Below are positions 5,458 through 5,601 of a stretch of 5,601 nt of DNA, piece by piece. This DNA comes from an uncultured Anaerococcus sp. (GTDB lineage Bacteria > Bacillota_A > Clostridia > Tissierellales > Peptoniphilaceae), in the NCBI GenBank assembly GCA_902488555.1, contig CABTWT010000076.1:1-5601 (forward strand), in the 5' to 3' direction. Numbering within the stretch: the stretch's first letter is position 1; the number at the start of each line of letters is the position of its first letter. The notes beneath the pieces were generated by a model. It ran no database searches. It saw only the letters and a program-made list of their open reading frames with translations, and was not told the DNA's origin. The translations under genes and the position numbers were made by a program.

Positions 5458-5601
5458 CTAATTAGATTCCAGGTCCTTTTTCATTTGGTCGATTTTTTCT
5501 ATCAATTCATTTGATAGAGGGAATGACTTGAAATTACGGTTGAAATCTGCTTTTCTTTTTCGTTTTATCTTTGAATGATTGTTAAAAATATCAGCTTTTA
5601 G
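5458..5601 (-). CDS. C-terminal end of an unidentified protein upstream of the sigma gene (partial)
   Basis: Reading from the right edge, 47 codons are open and end at TAG 5460-5458. The encoded tail has a basic stretch KIKRKRKADFNRNFK and ends in a charged helix-like segment NELIEKIDQMKKDLESN. Another minus frame (from 5600) stops at once. Only 37 bases without a terminator separate it from the sigma start, so the two genes are probably co-transcribed. In many Firmicutes dnaG precedes the primary sigma gene, which makes a primase C-terminus conceivable, but nothing in these 47 residues lets me identify it. Confidence 0.55.
   Translation of the reverse strand, partial: LKADIFNNHSKIKRKRKADFNRNFKSFPLSNELIEKIDQMKKDLESN

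Noticed and set aside
5068..5514. Plus-strand serine-rich frame of 148 codons
   Set aside because: It is the antisense shadow of the Glu/Asp codon tract of the sigma gene and has no ribosome binding site.

Overview
The window reads as chromosomal DNA from a low-GC, Gram-positive (Firmicutes-type) anaerobe. The evidence is AT-rich intergenic DNA, strong AGGAGG-type ribosome binding sites, sigma-A-like promoters, U-tailed hairpin terminators and low-GC codon use. The protein style would suit Tissierellia/Peptoniphilaceae (Anaerococcus, Peptoniphilus or Finegoldia relatives), but that placement is an impression and no marker gene here tests it.

Layout. Bases 1-439 (minus) hold the N-terminal 146 codons of an ABC transporter ATPase that runs off the left edge. 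A 133-bp divergent intergenic region carries its promoter and that of a plus-strand ClC chloride/proton exchanger with a C-terminal RCK_C domain (573-2099). A hairpin with U-tracts on both strands (2103-2148) separates this gene from a converging minus-strand pair: a nucleoside-hydrolase-fold protein whose active-site residues look lost (2655-3485) and a short FUSC-type membrane protein (2155-2658). The second gene of that pair starts at a GTG inside a GTGA overlap. Upstream lies a complete type II toxin-antitoxin operon, RelB-like antitoxin (3889-4116) and RelE-family toxin (3633-3905), with a 17-bp gene overlap, a near-perfect palindromic operator over its -10 box and its own terminator. The right end holds a sigma-70 family factor with a very acidic N-terminus (4347-5420) and its terminator. 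Before it is the tail of an unidentified gene (5458-5601) that may share its transcript.

How it fits together. Everything except the ClC gene is on the minus strand, in separate short transcription units bounded by terminators. I see no insertion sequence, CRISPR array, tRNA or rRNA, and no intergenic stretch exceeds 300 bases. The least ordinary items are the nucleoside-hydrolase-like protein without its catalytic residues, translationally coupled to a FUSC membrane protein, and the sigma factor with an acidic N-terminus and altered promoter-melting residues. Neither is proof of a new system, but both merit a check.
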